A DNA stretch of 7,592 nt from Acidimicrobiia bacterium (GTDB taxonomy: Bacteria; Actinomycetota; Acidimicrobiia; Spongiisociales; ZC4RG35). The position numbers and the translations under genes were made by a program. Shown here piece by piece: positions 6,286-7,592 of this stretch (its first letter is position 1; each line of letters starts with the position of its first letter). The stretch covers positions 1 to 7,592 of the forward strand of contig WHTL01000189.1 in the NCBI GenBank assembly GCA_009377735.1. Direction: 5' to 3'. Below the pieces are notes generated by a model. That model worked only from the letters and a program-made list of their open reading frames with translations, did not search any database and was not told where the DNA came from.

Positions 6286-6689
6286 TCTGCCACCTCCACC
6301 AGTTCTGTGAGGGTGCCAGCCAGGTCCTTGGGGTGAACGAAGGCGATACGGGCACCCCTCCCACCGATCCGTGGCTCCCGATCGATGAGCTCCGCTCCCT
6401 GCTCCTCGAGATGGGAGAGGGCGGTCACGATATCGGTGACGGCATAGGCGACATGATGGAGTCCCTCTCCTCTGGAGGCGACAAAACGACCTACAGGAGT
6501 GTCGGGCCCTAGCGGTTGCAACAACTGGATAAACGATCCTCCAACTGGGATCATCGCCTCCTCCACCCCCTGGGGATCGACGACCTCGCGGTGCATTGGC
6601 TCCACCCCATAGCGATCCGCATACCCCGCGATGGCTTCGTCTAGGTCCCGCACGGCGATACCGACATGGTCGAGATTGAGGAGTTTCAC
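6282..6689 (-). CDS. mce: Methylmalonyl-CoA epimerase
   Basis: Interconverts (2S)- and (2R)-methylmalonyl-CoA, linking propionyl-CoA carboxylation to the B12-dependent mutase. The 135-aa protein is of normal length and has the vicinal-oxygen-chelate fold: LDHVGIAVRDLDEAI at the N-terminus with metal ligand His8, Gln55 in FIQLLQP, His79 in GEGLHHVAYAV and Glu129 in TLTELVE. The start is GTG at 6689; there is no ribosome site, but a TAGCCT box lies 7 bases upstream, indicating a leaderless mRNA. A small gene overlaps its stop by 4 bases. Stop is TGA. Related VOC enzymes are the only alternative, and the four ligands plus the C-terminal pattern make epimerase the best call. Confidence 0.92.
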   Translation of the reverse strand: MKLLNLDHVGIAVRDLDEAIAGYADRYGVEPMHREVVDPQGVEEAMIPVGGSFIQLLQPLGPDTPVGRFVASRGEGLHHVAYAVTDIVTALSHLEEQGAELIDREPRIGGRGARIAFVHPKDLAGTLTELVEVAD

Positions 6690-6696
6690 TCAAACA

Positions 6697-6702
6697 AGGC
6701 TA
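6697..6702 (-). promoter_or_regulatory. -10 box TAGCCT, leaderless-type promoter of the epimerase gene
   Basis: TAGCCT on the minus strand ends 7 bases before the GTG start at 6689, so transcription would begin on or next to the start codon. A TCGACA box lies 15 bases upstream, a weak -35 candidate. Confidence 0.5.
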
Positions 6703-6737
6703 CCCGCGAAGTCATGATGTCGATGAATGCGGCCGCC

Positions 6738-6876
6738 TGGCACCGTACCCGTTCTGTGCAGATTTTTAACGCGATAGAGCGAGATTCCACGCGCAGAACG
6801 AGGGGCGGATGGCACCGTACCCGTTCTGTGCGGATTTTTAACGTGATAGAGCGAGATTCCACGCGCAGAACGAGGG
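6738..6876. repeat. Two tandem 67-bp direct repeats with inverted-repeat ends
   Basis: Copy 1 (6738-6804) and copy 2 (6810-6876) differ at two positions, both transitions (6760 A versus 6832 G; 6772 C versus 6844 T), with a 5-base spacer, giving a 72-base period. Within each copy CGTTCTGTGC near the left end pairs with GCGCAGAACG near the right end (10 bp with one G-T wobble), and further pairs are possible outside a small bulge (CC/GG or ACCC/GGGT). The pair lies between the divergent epimerase and CoA-binding genes and covers most of that gap. It looks like a REP/MITE-type mobile repeat or a duplicated regulatory element; I do not recognise the family. Confidence 0.9.
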
Positions 6877-6895
6877 TGTCGTGGCGGGGAGGCCC

Positions 6896-6901
6896 TATCC
6901 T
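6896..6901 (+). promoter_or_regulatory. -10 box TATCCT before the CoA-binding gene
   Basis: TATCCT ends 11 bases before the ATG at 6913, so only a few bases of leader would remain. It begins 19 bases after the second 67-bp repeat, placing that repeat's right end in the -35 area. Confidence 0.45.
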
Positions 6902-6912
6902 CATAGAGGAAG

Positions 6913-7302
6913 ATGAGAGACCTTCTCAAGGACAAGCAGACCAGTGTGGCCGTGGTGGGTGCGACCGATTCCCCGGGAAAGTACGGGGGAATCATCTATC
7001 GCTTTCTCAAGAAGAAGGGCTATGTCGTCTGGGCGGTGAATCCCAACACAGAAACCGTCGATGGCGATCCTGCCCAACCGCATCTCGAAGACCTTCCGTC
7101 CCAACCCGACATCATCGACTTCGTCGTCCCGGCGGATGTCGGGAAGGTGGTGGCGGAGGAGGTCATCGAACTCGGATGGGACAACGTCTGGCTACAACCA
7201 GGAGCGGAGAGCCCCGACCTGATCGACGTTCTGCGTGAAACCGGCATTTCGACTATCCACGACGACTGCATCATGGTCCAGGTCAACCAGATTCCTGGAT
7301 AG
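6913..7302 (+). CDS. CoA-binding protein (YccU-like Rossmann domain)
   Basis: A 129-aa single-domain protein of the CoA_binding_2 family, the size of E. coli YccU. VAVVGATDSPGKYGG (12-26) is the Rossmann nucleotide-binding loop, VNPN (42-45) the second strand, and VWLQPGAES (92-100) and DDCIMV (117-122) are the conserved later motifs. The fold is that of the CoA-binding domain of succinyl-CoA synthetase alpha and acyl-CoA synthetases, but no catalytic domain is attached; the role is unknown, perhaps CoA or acyl-CoA sensing or binding. GAGG lies 3 bases before the ATG, rather close, and a -10 box is nearby. Neighbours (epimerase, thiolase) also act on CoA esters. The stop is TAG, which shows that TAG is used as a normal stop here. 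Confidence 0.88.
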   Translation: MRDLLKDKQTSVAVVGATDSPGKYGGIIYRFLKKKGYVVWAVNPNTETVDGDPAQPHLEDLPSQPDIIDFVVPADVGKVVAEEVIELGWDNVWLQPGAESPDLIDVLRETGISTIHDDCIMVQVNQIPG

Positions 7303-7326
7303 GCCCGAGTCCTCACCTTCGGCATC

Positions 7327-7391
7327 AGCGGATAGGGACAGCCGCCCCCGCGAATCGCCCGATGGTATGCGTCGTCGTCTTACTATCCGCT
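7327..7391. repeat. Inverted repeat upstream of the thiolase gene
   Basis: AGCGGATAG at 7327-7335 has an exact inverted copy CTATCCGCT at 7383-7391; allowing two mismatches the arms reach 13 bp. The right arm lies 12 bases before the thiolase -10 box, in the -35 area, and the centres are about 56 bases apart, roughly five helical turns. It could be a pair of repressor half-sites; chance is not excluded. Confidence 0.4.
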
Positions 7392-7403
7392 AACGCCGTC
7401 CGG

Positions 7404-7409
7404 TACCCT
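7404..7409 (+). promoter_or_regulatory. -10 box TACCCT, leaderless-type promoter of the thiolase gene
   Basis: TACCCT ends 6 bases before the ATG at 7416. The AGGAG between box and ATG is only one base from the start, too close for a normal ribosome site, so a leaderless transcript is more likely. Confidence 0.5.
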
Positions 7410-7415
7410 AGGAGC

Positions 7416-7592
7416 ATGAACCGCTCAGTAATCACAGGTCTGGCACGGACACCTATCGGCAAGTACGGAGGCGGTCTCAGCCCGCTCCGTGCGGTGGATC
7501 TGGGTGGCGTAGCCATCGAGGGAGCGATGAAGAGATCGGGTTTCGACTCCTCTGCCGTGGACGAGGTCATCTTTGGACACGTTCTCGGTGCC
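7416..7592 (+). CDS. Thiolase (acetyl-CoA acetyltransferase type), N-terminal part, cut by window edge
   Basis: The 59 visible residues start MNRSVITGLARTPIGKYGGG and continue through LRAVDLGGVAIEGAMKRSGF to VDEVIFGHVLGA. The ARTPIGKYGG motif, the helix after the L-DL pair and VDEVIFGHVL are the normal opening of thiolases, which condense two acyl-CoAs or cleave 3-ketoacyl-CoA with a catalytic Cys at about residue 90. That residue, the His/Cys base and the substrate loop lie beyond the edge, so degradative versus biosynthetic type cannot be told. The start is fixed by alignment with the family N-terminus and by the -10 box just upstream. Confidence 0.9.
   Translation, partial: MNRSVITGLARTPIGKYGGGLSPLRAVDLGGVAIEGAMKRSGFDSSAVDEVIFGHVLGA

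Noticed and set aside
6666..7238. A 190-codon plus-strand open frame containing two 24-residue repeats
   Set aside because: The repeats come from the 72-base (multiple of three) DNA duplication. The rest overlaps the well-supported CoA-binding gene in another frame, and the composition is Arg/Gly-rich with no family resemblance.

Overview
The window is about 7.6 kb of high-GC DNA whose gene content points to an actinobacterium, possibly of the Acidimicrobiia type; this assignment is inferred from gene style and no marker gene is present. Signs are a two-start aspartokinase gene (alpha and beta products, as in Corynebacterium), a possible acyl-CoA carboxylase epsilon-like small protein beside methylmalonyl-CoA epimerase, a membrane-anchored cyclophilin, and TAnnnT-type -10 boxes placed almost directly on start codons, which suggests leaderless or very short-leader transcripts.

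Layout. Positions 1-140 hold the start of an IS3-family transposase OrfA on the minus strand, cut by the window edge. Positions 141-383 have no convincing gene but contain an inverted repeat related to the presumed IS end. Positions 384-2650 (minus) are lysC followed by asd, overlapping by ATGA: the first two steps from aspartate towards lysine, threonine, methionine and diaminopimelate. An internal start in lysC, with the strongest Shine-Dalgarno sequence seen here, would give a separate regulatory beta subunit. Divergent from lysC is a membrane-anchored cyclophilin-like protein with a degraded active site (2738-3520). Next comes a PHP-domain phosphoesterase (3557-4396) interrupted by one in-frame TAG exactly where the family has a metal-binding glutamate. 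Then comes a MurJ/MviN-family lipid flippase (4431-6197).

On the minus strand, methylmalonyl-CoA epimerase (6282-6689) is followed by a 71-aa ORF that starts at TTG, overlaps the epimerase stop by TTGA, and runs tail-to-tail over the last 128 bases of murJ. The divergent intergenic region (6690-6912) carries two 67-bp, nearly identical direct repeats, each with inverted-repeat ends. Beyond it are a CoA-binding Rossmann protein (6913-7302) and the 5' end of a thiolase (7416 to the window edge). Epimerase, the carboxylase-like small ORF, CoA-binding protein and thiolase form a loose acyl-CoA metabolism neighbourhood.

No RNA gene or CRISPR array was seen. The points most worth following are the amber codon in the PHP gene, the repeat pair, the small ORF antisense to the murJ tail, the lysC internal start, and the start-codon-proximal promoters.
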